From Enchytraeus crypticus (taxonomy: Eukaryota > Annelida > Clitellata > Enchytraeida > Enchytraeidae), in assembly GCA_905160935.1 (NCBI GenBank), contig CAJHZI010000204.1, positions 1,446,001-1,510,000 on the forward strand: DNA of 64,000 nt, read 5' to 3'. Made by a program: the position numbers and the translations under genes. Shown here piece after piece: positions 36,272 to 45,100 of this stretch; the stretch's first letter is position 1; each line of letters opens with the position of its first letter. Below the pieces are notes generated by a model. It was not told the origin of the DNA, made no database searches, and saw nothing but the letters and a program-made list of their open reading frames with translations.

Positions 36272-36726
36272 CTTCCAGTAGTTTTCTGCAAGTACTGTGG
36301 TCTGAAACTGATTATATTATCATGCCAATATATTTTTATCATATCCACTTCAAAATATATTTTTGTTAGCTAAATGCTAAAATATTCTAAGAAAAGCTCA
36401 TCTCCTTTCATATTTAAGCGATGTCTTCCTAGTAACCATTTCATGAAGATATTTTTAGAAATTTGGTTGCAAAGGATAAATTATAATTTTGAGACTAAAT
36501 GTGAAAGAAAATTAAAAATCATTCTGATGAACTCCCTTGAAGGCTTGAACATGTATAAGCATATCTATCTAAAAAGGGATTTCTATTTTTAATTCCTGTT
36601 ATTCGATTTCATCCAAAAGTTGTTTGAAATTTTATGCACAGCCGGGGACCGAAGGAAGCCGATGAACTGGCAGCCCGGTCTAACTTCCGCTTCACTGGTA
36701 CGTACAAGTGGGTGCCGAGGATCTAG
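21351..36726 (+). CDS. G6PD: Glucose-6-phosphate dehydrogenase
   Basis: Catalyses NADP-dependent oxidation of glucose 6-phosphate, the first step of the pentose phosphate pathway, in the cytosol. Exons: 21351-21438, 22824-22969, 24221-24367, 25118-25294, 26082-26122, 31107-31268, 32065-32190, 33015-33108, 33552-33768, 34086-34294, 34718-34887, 36642-36726. All are GT-AG with consistent phases, about 553 residues. A possible 33-nt microexon at 28134-28166 would make it 564. Visible motifs are the coenzyme site GASGDLA across the exon 2/3 junction, [10 protein letters not shown], the active-site segment [30 protein letters not shown], and a C terminus ending GTYKWVPRI. The first ~77 residues before GASGDLA are longer than in the human enzyme and include a basic, Ser-rich stretch in exon 1. 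Family identity is certain; the N-terminal start is the least secure part. Confidence 0.95.
21900..22300. repeat. Array of short dyads with a 76-bp tandem repeat in G6PD intron 1
   Basis: A 76-bp unit beginning AGCATATCGTCACGATATT is present twice (about 21971-22122) inside a longer degenerate array of ~20-bp phrases. Successive inverted repeats are visible: GATGTTA/TAACATC, CGATAT/ATATCG and GTTAC/GTAAC. Confidence 0.8.
22640..22745 (+). repeat. SINE family A', diverged copy
   Basis: GTTCAGTAGATGCAGCATTC, AAATCTGTGCTCATG and CCGTCACTGAC align with the copy at 24064-24205. It lies in G6PD intron 1. Confidence 0.5.
22741..22800. repeat. 30-bp tandem duplication just before G6PD exon 2
   Basis: Two copies of a unit beginning TTGACTAT and containing CGTATTTAGCCT. 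It ends 23 bases before the exon 2 acceptor, and both copies include a TTTAG that could act as an acceptor. Confidence 0.85.
23209..23284 (-). repeat. 5S rRNA-like segment (5S-derived SINE or relic)
   Basis: On the minus strand, CGAAGTTAAGC, GCCGGTTAGTACTT and GGGCAACCACCTTGGAAGAC occur in the order and spacing of the internal control region and 3' half of animal 5S rRNA. The flanking GC-rich minus-strand sequence up to about 23380 does not match the 5S 5' half. More likely a 5S-derived retroposon than a gene. Confidence 0.5.
24064..24205 (+). repeat. SINE family A' in G6PD intron 2
   Basis: Head GGCTGAACCGGTGGTTTGTT, B box GGGTTCAAATCC, then CCGTCACTGACATTC and a tail with CAGGAAACT. It shares the layout of family A but has a different head. 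Confidence 0.7.
24396..24475 (-). repeat. SINE-like repeat E, 3' end
   Basis: On the minus strand: GGTCTATTCGTATCCTGACC, TTGATTAAACAGGGATTC and a terminal GATGATGATGAT run. Confidence 0.7.
24800..24868 (+). mobile_element. 3' tail of non-LTR family R
   Basis: ACCATGGACCTGCCAATAGG then CAGTGCACTAAGAGAGAGA. The CTGCC/GGCAG arms around AATA form a hairpin. The tail ends about 50 bases before the decayed exon 4 copy. Confidence 0.75.
24911..25037 (+). pseudogene. Decayed tandem duplicate of G6PD exon 4
   Basis: After an acceptor-like TCATCTATTCAG, the frame from 24921 reads [18 protein letters not shown], against [18 protein letters not shown] in the real exon at 25118. Similarity then weakens, and the frame meets TGA at 25035-25037. 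Of the differences in the first 18 codons, about half are silent and the rest conservative. No convincing donor follows. It could be a dead copy or an inclusion-triggered stop (poison) exon. Confidence 0.8.
25312..25425. repeat. (CT)n microsatellite
   Basis: About 110 bp of CT, starting 18 bases after the exon 4 donor of G6PD. Confidence 0.95.
26386..26460. repeat. (AT)n microsatellite
   Basis: About 75 bp of AT directly upstream of the mariner-like element. Together with 27424-27460 it suggests insertion into a TA-rich tract. Confidence 0.95.
26499..27423 (+). mobile_element. Internally deleted mariner-like element, 925 bp
   Basis: Starts CAGGGTGAGTAAAAG and ends with the complement. The inverted repeats extend about 185 bases each, with roughly 90% identity by eye. 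TA flanks both ends, and the element sits between (TA)n tracts in G6PD intron 5. It carries only part of a transposase. Confidence 0.9.
26695..27126 (+). pseudogene. Mariner-family transposase C-terminal fragment
   Basis: The open frame contains [20 protein letters not shown] and then jumps to [13 protein letters not shown], skipping the usual middle catalytic motif. The third motif region ([10 protein letters not shown], with Asn where Asp is typical) and [11 protein letters not shown] and VLAFRKRLQ follow. The missing block implies an internal deletion, so the fragment is inactive. Confidence 0.85.
27424..27490. repeat. (TA)n(TG)n microsatellite
   Basis: TA then TG tract abutting the right end of the mariner-like element. 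Confidence 0.9.
28134..28166 (+). other. Candidate 33-nt in-frame microexon of G6PD
   Basis: Preceded by TTAATACAG and followed by GTAAGC. Length 33 fits the phase-2 junction between exons 5 and 6 and would insert 11 residues ([11 protein letters not shown]) before [13 protein letters not shown]. Direct joining of exons 5 and 6 also keeps the frame and is closer to the usual family length. Confidence 0.4.
28490..30560 (-). mobile_element. Non-LTR retrotransposon (family R), long decayed copy
   Basis: On the minus strand, 29530-29228 encodes reverse transcriptase: [13 protein letters not shown], then [19 protein letters not shown]. Upstream pieces in other frames include [16 protein letters not shown], and downstream pieces lead to a GRPRL segment near the 3' end. 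The 3' terminus at about 28490 shows the complement of the family ending (CACTGCCTACTGGCCGGTCC). Many stops and frameshifts. It lies antisense in G6PD intron 5, downstream of the microexon. Clade not assigned. Confidence 0.85.
33354..33495 (-). repeat. SINE family A (tRNA-Arg-like head) in G6PD intron 8
   Basis: On the minus strand: GGCTGGAGCCAGTGGCG, GACCGCGGATCAG, B box GGTTCAAATC, then GTCACTGACATCACTTTCGA and GTGAGGAAATTAACGTTAA. It is typical of the family. Confidence 0.8.
34525..34708. repeat. Four tandem copies of the start of G6PD exon 11, inside intron 10
   Basis: Units of about 44-48 bp at roughly 34525, 34571, 34619 and 34665 correspond to exon 11 bases from GTTAAGATGCCGGACGCCTA to CTTATCCTGGATGTAT. 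The copies have diverged, and several contain TGA in the exon frame. The true acceptor (TTTTTTACAG) follows at 34717. Confidence 0.9.
35133..35476 (+). repeat. SINE-like repeat D, long copy in G6PD intron 11
   Basis: The best plus-strand copy. It contains AGAGGCGACTAAAGGCAGGA and GGGAAACCACCTC, ends GAACCTGCCACTTGGCGG then TGCACTGAAGAAGAAG. The CTGCC/GGCGG arms match the family R hairpin. Confidence 0.75.
35825..36135 (-). mobile_element. 3' part of non-LTR family R
   Basis: The left end, GGCTGTTCCATGGCATGTAA, is the complement of the family ending, followed by CTTATTTCTGTCCTC as in 28490-28560. It lies antisense in G6PD intron 11. Confidence 0.6.
36168..36268. repeat. (AT)n microsatellite
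   Basis: Interrupted AT tract of about 100 bp in G6PD intron 11. Confidence 0.9.
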
Positions 36727-38062
36727 CACTGCTCCCCGGGTGTCATTAGGTTCTCAGTCACTGGAAGAGTGCTTCACAAAATTCAACTTACATCTGCGAT
36801 TGCCCTTTATAGCCTTTGTACTGAGTGTGTAGTGTGTAGCACCCAGACACTACAGAATTTATTTGTATGCTTTGAAGATTGTGTACTGTAGATTGTTCTG
36901 ATAGACTGATTGAATAATAACTGGTTGAGTGACTTATTGATTGATTGATTGATTGATTGGTGGAGTACTAGCATGATTTATTGTGTGTGATTGGTTGAGC
37001 TTTTGCGTTTATTATTAAGTAAATAATTTTATGTTATTATAAGCTTAATATATTTAATAAGATCTATATGATAGTATGTGTAAAAGATTGAAAATTAAAA
37101 ATTTAGAATCTTCAATAGGAAATTAAATCTATATACTGTTATTTAACCATTTTAACTATGAGTTTGTATTCAGTTCATAATTTAAAAACAGCTATTTTGT
37201 ATGGTTAATTAATTTGTTCTCAAGCTAACACTTATTACTGTCAGTTTATGAAAATGAAAAGCTAGATCTTTATGCTTTTGGTATTGTCAGGTATCTAATA
37301 CTACGAACTGTTTCTGTAGAATTGAGTTTTTGTGTAAATATCACAGTTTATATAATTTTTATTAAGTTTAATATTAAAATTATTAATTTCTTTTAATAAT
37401 TTTCCCATGTTAAAGTGGTACAGTTACATTACATAGTTAATTAACTAGCTTCATTTATGCATTTTTGCAGAAATAAAAGACTGTTGAAATATTCAATTTA
37501 TAGATTTGCAATTTATATAATTAGACGCAGGATAAGACGGCTGAAACATGTGATTTATAGATTTATACAACTTTATAGCTTTGATAGTTTTTGTACTTCA
37601 GATGATGACAAGTTATGATCTTTATTGAATTTGCATTTGAACATTAAGTAATAGGCTACTTGCTATGTGCTTCTTTATAAATTGCCGTTTTTAATCCTTG
37701 AATAATTGTAGAGTGTCTGTGTCTTTATTATGTTGGCATGACGACGTCCCCGAAATTGCCCAATGGTGAGGAACCGGACGTTAAGTATAGATAAGTTCTT
37801 ATTGATTGATTATTGATAGTGAATTTAAAGTTGTAAGTGAAACAGAAACCTTCTTGGATACATTCCCATACCTGATTAGGATATGCTTTGTTTGTTCAAT
37901 AGGACTAGTACGGTATTTAACTGTAGAAATTTACGTCGGACCTAGATTGAAAATTGTGTAACTCGTTGTTTTGTGCACTTTGATTAATTGTTATTTCACC
38001 TAGAGTCCGTTGGGTTATTTTTATTGGTGCACAAATTCTTGTAACAGTGTGTCTTCATGCTG
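36727..38062. other. G6PD 3' flank
   Basis: Follows the stop codon. AATAAA at 37472-37477 is a possible polyadenylation signal. An L2-like tail lies at 37735-37815. Otherwise AT-rich with no gene. Confidence 0.45.
37735..37815 (+). mobile_element. L2-like 3' tail relic
   Basis: GACGTCCCCGAAATTGCCCA then GTGAGGAACCGGACGTTAAG, ending in GATTGATT. It resembles the 3' end of the retrotransposon at 40718-41636, with a different simple-repeat terminus. Confidence 0.5.
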
Positions 38063-38352
38063 GAACACTGTTAGACGTGTAGTTATTTAGACTTAATTTT
38101 CTGTTAATTATCGACTCATTTAGTAGTAATTTATGAAACCAGTTGTGTGTGTTTCGCTATGGATATTAAAATGAAAGGAATGATGTTGTCGTTATTTTCT
38201 TCCTTCAGAACACTGTAAGACGTGTACTTATTTAGACTTAATTTTCTGTTAATTATCGACTCATTTGGTAGTAATTTATGAAACAGGTTGTGTGCGTTTC
38301 GCTATGGATATTAAAATGAAAGGAATGACGTTGTCGTTATTTTCTTTCTTCA
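38063..38352. repeat. 145-bp tandem duplication
   Basis: Two copies, from GAACACTGTTAGACGTGTA to TTGTCGTTATTTTCTTCCTT, about 95% identical by eye. Confidence 0.9.
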
Positions 38353-38951
38353 GTGTAGGCGAAGCATTTTAAGGTTTCGTGAGCGGGGGGGGAGGTGGAG
38401 TGGTGCCAAGCTCATTTTTATATCGTATTTTCTTTTTATGATCCTTGCAGCTTGTTGTCTTTTGACTACTTTGCTGCCAGTAATAGCCCAAGCTTAATCT
38501 ATGAATAAAATTAGCAACATAAATGATGTAATGATAGCATGATGAATTAATTAATTATTATACTAAAATACAATGCGTGGAATCTTTTGAGTCTAAATTA
38601 GTTAGGCCTAGTTTGTGTTTGACCATGTAAACCCCTCGAGTGTAGTAAATGCCCTCAATTAACATCTATTGCTTTAGTAGCCCCGTGCTGTGGCAATATT
38701 GAACAGTAAAATACATATTTAAGAGACCTCTTAGAAAAATCTGAGAGAGATAATGTAAATCACTTCGGAATCCTCATTTTCCAAAACTAAGGCTACATAA
38801 AGAATCAATTTCTTGGCCAACTGCTTTCTTTTATTAGCTTGACAACTGACTATTGAACACTGACAAATGAAAGAATATCCCTTATTTGGCAGAACCTTAA
38901 AGATAGAGAGACAGAACTGTCGTATTATGATTTGGTATTTCATATTTTAAG

Positions 38952-39395
38952 GGCTTCTAGAGCATGACACTGTCTAGCTAAATAAATCCTAGGACTGATA
39001 GAGCATGACATTGTATAACGGAGTCAGTCATAGGACTGATACATTTTGACACTTTATAACTGAATCAGTCGTAGGACTGATACAGTATGACACTGTCTAG
39101 CTGAATCAGTCGTAGGACTGTTTGGGCATGACACTGTGTATCTGAATCAGTCATAGGACTGATAGATTTTGACAGTTCACAGCTGAATCAGTCGTAGGAC
39201 TGCTAGAGCATGACACTTTATAGCTGAATCAGTTTTAAGACTGACAAAACATGACACTGTATAGCTGAACCAGTCATAGGACTGATAGATTATGTCACTT
39301 TATTAATTATTAGTCTTTTATAGCTGATGTAGTCAGGCCCTATATCTTTGATAGAGCATGACACTTTTAACTGAAATTGTTATAGGACTGAATTA
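38952..39395. repeat. 41-bp minisatellite
   Basis: About ten diverged copies of a unit containing GAATCAGTCGTAGGACTGAT and GCATGACACTGTATAGCT. GAATCAGTC and GGACTGAT partly pair, giving a weak dyad in each unit. No spacers, so not CRISPR-like. Confidence 0.9.
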
Positions 39396-39924
39396 AGTCA
39401 TTCCTGTTCGAATGTGCACTGTCTGTTTGACCTCTGATGTTAAGTTACGTTGCTAATATTTGCTTTTGTAACTAAACGTCAGTAGTAAATCTCAATTTAA
39501 TTTAATTGTAAATAATAAAGGTTTATGATGCCAAATACTTCCCTCTTACTACAGCAGCGCTAGCGTATACGTTTTGCCGGTTTACTTAAAACCGATAAAA
39601 AAAAGTATTTCTGAAGAGCAAAGCGAATTCGAGACGTGCTGATCTGGTGATTATGATGGCGTCCTTTAAATTAATATTTTATAAGTACAGCTACAGCTTT
39701 TACTTCATCGTTGTTAGCCGATGCCAAGTTTCCTACCAGGTTTGTTCTGGAAGGATACATGTGTATTGCTGTTTCGTCTAAATGTATAAAAATATGCTTG
39801 CGAAGAAAACGAGATGCCAATTTGGAGATTGGTAGGCTCTTAGGAAAGTATTATTCTAAAGTTTATACAATGCAGAGCTGTCGTGAAAATATTAACATAA
39901 ACACGAACATATGAACATATAGGC
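39396..39924. other. Intergenic sequence
   Basis: AT-rich; no gene recognised. Confidence 0.4.
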
Positions 39925-39968
39925 CTAGCGGTCTCGAAGACCGGACACCGCAATAGAAATTGTCGGAA

Positions 39969-40003
<35 letters not shown>
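39925..40003 (+). repeat. SINE family C, 3' tail only
   Basis: GGTCTCGAAGACCGGACACC then AAATTGTCGGAAG and (TTA)n. It matches 50523-50610. GTCT/AGAC around CGA forms a short hairpin. Confidence 0.75.
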
Positions 40004-40006
<3 letters not shown>

Positions 40007-40717
40007 CGTCGATTGTACGTTCACGATCGAACTGGTTCATATTGGACTCAGCAGTAGTAATGTGTGCTCAATTTTTAATAGAAATCATTATCACTTTTAC
40101 GGTAGCATGCGTTTTTGCAATTGGTGAGTTAATTGCTTACAGTTATCGATATATTTTGCATCATTCATAAAGTAATCATATGTATAATGTAATAAAAACT
40201 GAACTACTGTACATATTCTGTTTCTTAGTTGAGAGCATTAGGTGATGTAACTGTTGATAATCAAATGAGCCTTCTAAACGAAACTCAACTTTCATCTATT
40301 GGTCTTGTGTTCAGTTCTCTACTCATTAGTTTATTAAACTGAGTTTTCTGTTTGCGAATATTTGTAGACATTTTCGCCATATGTCTTTTCTATATTAAAA
40401 CTATCGCTGAGTAATTGCTCCTCAGTGAGTGAGCAATAATATAAAATTGTAAAAAAGGAGTTTCATTGTTCCTAGTTTATATTGACAATAGATTTACTAC
40501 ATGTATTAATATTATATAGGCTTTTTCAATACACAGAGAATTTGTTATTATCTGAATAAAAGTTTATACACAAACTACAATAAATTCATCATAGATAATA
40601 GATCATCCATGATTATATCTATCTCTTCTAATACCGATGTTTAAACCTTAAAGCAGTTCACAGTCAATTGACCATGTTATGGTCCTTTAAATATCTGAGC
40701 TATTATTCCCTGATAAT
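40004..40717. other. Intergenic sequence
   Basis: AT-rich; no gene or repeat recognised. Confidence 0.4.
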
Positions 40718-41636
40718 AATAATAATAATAAAGGTTTAACGTCCGTTTCCTCATTTAGGGATGATGTCAGGGACGTCCCCAACAGCACATATCACTACAG
40801 ATCAATTCACCCAGACCAATCTGCGAAATAAATGTGCTGAGGAGAAGTAAGGTCCTAAACGACAGCCAGTCCGGTGATCATAAAATAGTCAAGGTAGATT
40901 GATTATGTCTATGGTGGGAAAAGGTAAGTTTTAAGCTTGCTAGAGAATGTTGAAAGAGAAAAACAAGAGCGAAGATTAGCAGGTAAAGAGTTCCAGATTG
41001 TGGGTGCTGCGTAAGAAAATGAACGTCTTCCCAATGACGTGAGAATATTTGGAACTGAGAGAAGATTGGCATCGGTGGAGCGAAGTGTACGTGAGGGGCG
41101 ATAGGGAAGAAGAATTTCAGATAAGTAAGAAGGCTTGCCAAATCGCGGAGTTTTGAAAGTTAATAGAGCGATTTTATATTTTATGCGTTGATTAACAGGG
41201 AGCCAGTGAAGACTGCGAAGAAGAGAAAGGGAGCGAAATTGAAGTCGAGAGGACTTACAAACAACACGTGCAAGATCATTTTGGACGTGCTGCAAACGAT
41301 TGAGAGATGAAGTAGGCAACCCATGTAATAATGAATTATAGTAGTCGAGCTTTGAATGAACTATAGAATTAGCAAAGATAGTGGCTGAATTTCTAGTAAG
41401 AGATGGACGTATTTGCCTAATCTGACGAATCTGAAAGAAAGAAGCACGACAAACAGAAGATATATGGGATTTAAAGTCAAGGTTTTCATCAAATATGACT
41501 CCAAGGTTTTTGGCAGATCGAGAAGGTGAAAAAGCAAGATTCTGAAAATTAACAGAGTTACTGGTAATTTTACTTCTTTGATCAGCTCTACCGGGAATTG
41601 ATCCCACACTCTCAAAAACAGCCATTTAAAATTTCA
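40718..41636 (-). mobile_element. L2-like non-LTR retrotransposon, 3' part
   Basis: The minus-strand open frame 41625-40909 covers the end of reverse transcriptase and the following region: AKNLGVIFDENLDFKSHISS, SKLDYYNSLLHGLP, LHWLPVNQRIKYKIALLTFK and FSYAAPTIWNSLP. These are hallmark phrases of CR1/L2-type elements. The 3' UTR contains GGACGTCCCTGACATCATCC and ATGAGGAAACGGACGTTAAA and ends in (TTA)n at about 40718. The open frame is nearly intact in this part, but the 5' portion, including the catalytic YADD region, is absent. Confidence 0.9.
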
Positions 41637-41929
41637 TGACGTTACATAAAGCTTGTTACATTTAAAAACATTGTTACATTTAAAAAAACATTGTTACATT
41701 TATAAAAACGTTACATGACCTTACATAATTCTGAAATTATTTTTAAAATTAAATATCAAATTAGAACTAAAATTAAATTTAAATTTGAATTATTTTAAAA
41801 ATATAAATAGCAAACTGGACGTACAGATGGTATTACATGAACATAAATTAATATGAATTTCTCACGATACCGCGCTCCTTCTTCATAATTCTCTCAATCC
41901 AATAATAAATTTATAGCCCTCCTTCCCTC
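41637..41929. other. AT-rich spacer
   Basis: Contains three copies of AAAAACATTGTTACATTTA-like phrases (about 41655-41710). No gene. Confidence 0.5.
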
Positions 41930-42060
41930 ATTTTGGACTGGTTTTCCGGATTTTGGAATTTGCCTCGTTTTGGACCTTCTCGTTACTCATCGGCTTGGAT
42001 TTGCCGCAATAGTGCTCGATGTTGTCATGGACGACAGTAGCACTCCAGTTGTTGTTAGTA
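41930..42060 (+). repeat. Dispersed repeat F, copy 2
   Basis: Matches 13125-13275. It lies 80 bases beyond the P450 stop codon and may form part of that gene's 3' UTR on the opposite strand. Confidence 0.65.
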
Positions 42061-42138
42061 TGTTATTACATCTCTCGCAGACCTCGGTTATTACATCATG
42101 AACCACACAGGTTCTTGAGACTATCTTGAGGCTTAGGT

Positions 42139-45100
42139 TCAGTCTCTTGGCACGAAGCATATAGCCGGGTCTCGAGCAGGCTTCAGTAGCATGCAGTACT
42201 TCTGCTTCAGCTGCGGATGACCGGGCGCGAGTTCGAGTCTGTAGCACTGCAGCAGTTTTATGATGAGTACTCGCATCTCCTGCTCTGCTATTCTCATCCC
42301 TGTCGTTGTAATGTTAAACACATAAAGAGTTGTCTTATTGAGAATTACATATAATGCCAATAGTTCACAAATAACGAATAATGTTTTGTTATAATAATAT
42401 ATATTTTCAACTTCAAATGTTCATTTGTTGAAGTCACACAATCAAGTAAAATATATATGACTAAACAGTAGAAAGGATTATAATTATCACAAACGAGCCT
42501 ACGATCTGTAATTTAATACATGTATAATAAGCGGTAGCTAAAACAAATAAACAAAGAATAGATTACAAAGTGTCGTTTTTATTTCCGATTGTTAAAAAAC
42601 AATGATACTTGAAACCTGAATACAATCACACTAATAATAATTACTACCAGCGGTTAAAGTGGGAATTGAGTGACATTGAAACTGTCTATTTTTCGAGCCC
42701 CATTCTCTTATACAGGTTCCTTAGTAGGCTCTCTGTAGTGTGGACCCCTAGCAGGGGAACTCATTTCAGAAAAAATGAGAGCCACTGGAACCGAGTTCCT
42801 CTGCGTTCGCCCACTTTAACCACTGGTTACTATATTATAGAAGAAAATTCAATAATTTGTCAATTAGCTGGTGTAATTACTAAGAAAGAAAACTTTAATT
42901 TATATCAGGAGAAATATTTTTCCTGTAAAAGGTTATATGGTCAGATATGCACATTAGATAGAATTAATTATAATGAGATTAACTTTGTGAGCAAGAACTA
43001 AGTAAACACAAATGTCAAAATGACAACTGACAAATGTAAACCACCAGTAAGGCAAAGGGAAACCACTTAAATGCATATTTTCGAAGCTATATTTAATTAA
43101 GGTGCTGATAAGGCAAAGCTTTTTGTGAAGGATTATTTCGTTAATCGATGGAATGGTTTTTATGGAGCGTGACAGCAGAATGTGAGTATGAATACACACT
43201 TTAGACCTACAACTTAGCAGAACACTAGAGAGAGATACCTGCGCACATGCGAGTACCATGACCGAATGGCAGCATGAGGTAGGGATGCCTGCTCGAGGCA
43301 CCACGTAACCAGCGCTCAGGCTGATAGCTCTCAGGGTCAGAAAAGTACTGGTCGTCCCTCAGCAGAAGATTGTTGTTCAGTGATAGCGGCGTCTATGACA
43401 ACACAAATCACACAAGCGTTTTCTTTCTCGTTATTTGTCTCTAGCAATGCAATGCTATATAATATAATCAATACGGATTTTCTTTCTTATCGCTAGTTAG
43501 TAGCAATTTCATTGAAGACGCATTTCGTATTTGCAACTAGTTTATATTTTCAAGCAGATGAGTCAATAAAATAAGTTAAAAAACAGAAATAAGTAATAAA
43601 AAGCAGAAGCCGAATCATTAATTTAATATAGGTTCAAGTCAGAACGATATCAGAATCTTTTCAATGGTAAATGTTATACAGGATTATTCAGACAAAGTAG
43701 GCCTAATTGAAGCAAATTTTGAAGTGGTGAATGAATACCATAAACATACAGTTCCAGTTTAGCTAGTGTCGGGATTTAGAAAATTTTGTAGAATGCCCTT
43801 TTTGACACCGATTTGGATCTTAGTGCTTTATCACATTTTAGGCTTTTACGACATGTGCAGTCTACGCTTGATCTATTCTTCAAAAACCTGGACACAACAA
43901 TGTAAAATGTAGTGAATAAATAACTAAGAAGTTGGAAATGAATAACTAACTAACAATTACTTAACATAAATATTGACTAACCCCCGCTGGTACACGATAT
44001 CCTGCCAGCACTATATCGTTATTTAGTACTCTAGAAACGTCTATACCAACAGGAAAGAATCTGAAACGTAGCAAGAATTGTCCGGCAGGGAAATTAACCA
44101 CTCGTATTTATATAGTGAAAATTGAACAATGAAATGAAGTCGTGTAGGCGTGACAAACCGGCATATATATCCCTCTAGATTAAATAACTTATAGTACAGT
44201 CAGCAACCTTTTAGATATTTTCCCATTTAGACACACCATTATGATATATAACGGAAATTAAATTTAGAAATGCAACAAGCGACAGAGACTTTCGAAAAGA
44301 GAAAATAATTCCTAGCAAATGGTATTGGAAAATACACAACAATAAAAATTGTGAACTCACAAAATTGCAAATGAAGAAATTCTTGAGAGAGTCGGTACAG
44401 ACTGATAGTTAATTAATGTGATAAGAAATTGAAAAAGTTGAATAGTATTATTAAACATATTTTAAAAAGAGAGATGGTTTGCTCAGAGATTCAATGGAAG
44501 GAAGAATACAAGGGAAAGGAGTTAGAGATAGACCAAGACATGGGATGTTGGATAATTTGATATCAAATTCATATACAGAGATAAAAGGAGAAGCTGATAA
44601 TAGAATTTGTTGGAAGAGTTACAAGACATGGATCTGCCATGATCTAGAGGATATCAAAAATAAAGAACGTCATGTAAGTAAAGAACTAGATGTAGATCAT
44701 AAATAACTAACCTGAATCCTTCTTTGATGCAAGCCTTAAGATAGGTAGCTTGCTGCAGCACGTCGTCAGTGATTGGTTGATTCCTATCAGGTGCGATGCG
44801 CAGAATTTCTTCATAAAGTTTATTCTGCTTCTCCATGTTGCTGGCAATACAATACAGCTGCCCAACAAGAGCGGGCGTGGTCTGCAGGTTATAATATAAA
44901 CCATCACAAGAGTAGGAGTGTAGGAGTGGTCTGCAGGTTATAATATAAACCATAATAAGAGTATGAGTGGTCTGCAGGTTATAATATTAACCGCAACCTG
45001 TTGAACTGAAGTTTTAATTACCTTCACTGATGCCACTTGCCGCATTAAAAAGTTAGAGGCGCATGATATAACAGGTAATATACTAAGATGGATAGAGAGT

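Noticed and set aside
38952-39395. CRISPR-like array
   Set aside because: Units are contiguous with no unique spacers, in an animal genome; it is a minisatellite.
40909-41625. Host protein of 238 residues
   Set aside because: The frame is well preserved, but LGVIFDENLDFKSHISS and LHWLPVNQRIKYKI are retrotransposon hallmarks, and the 3' end has the (TTA)n tail.
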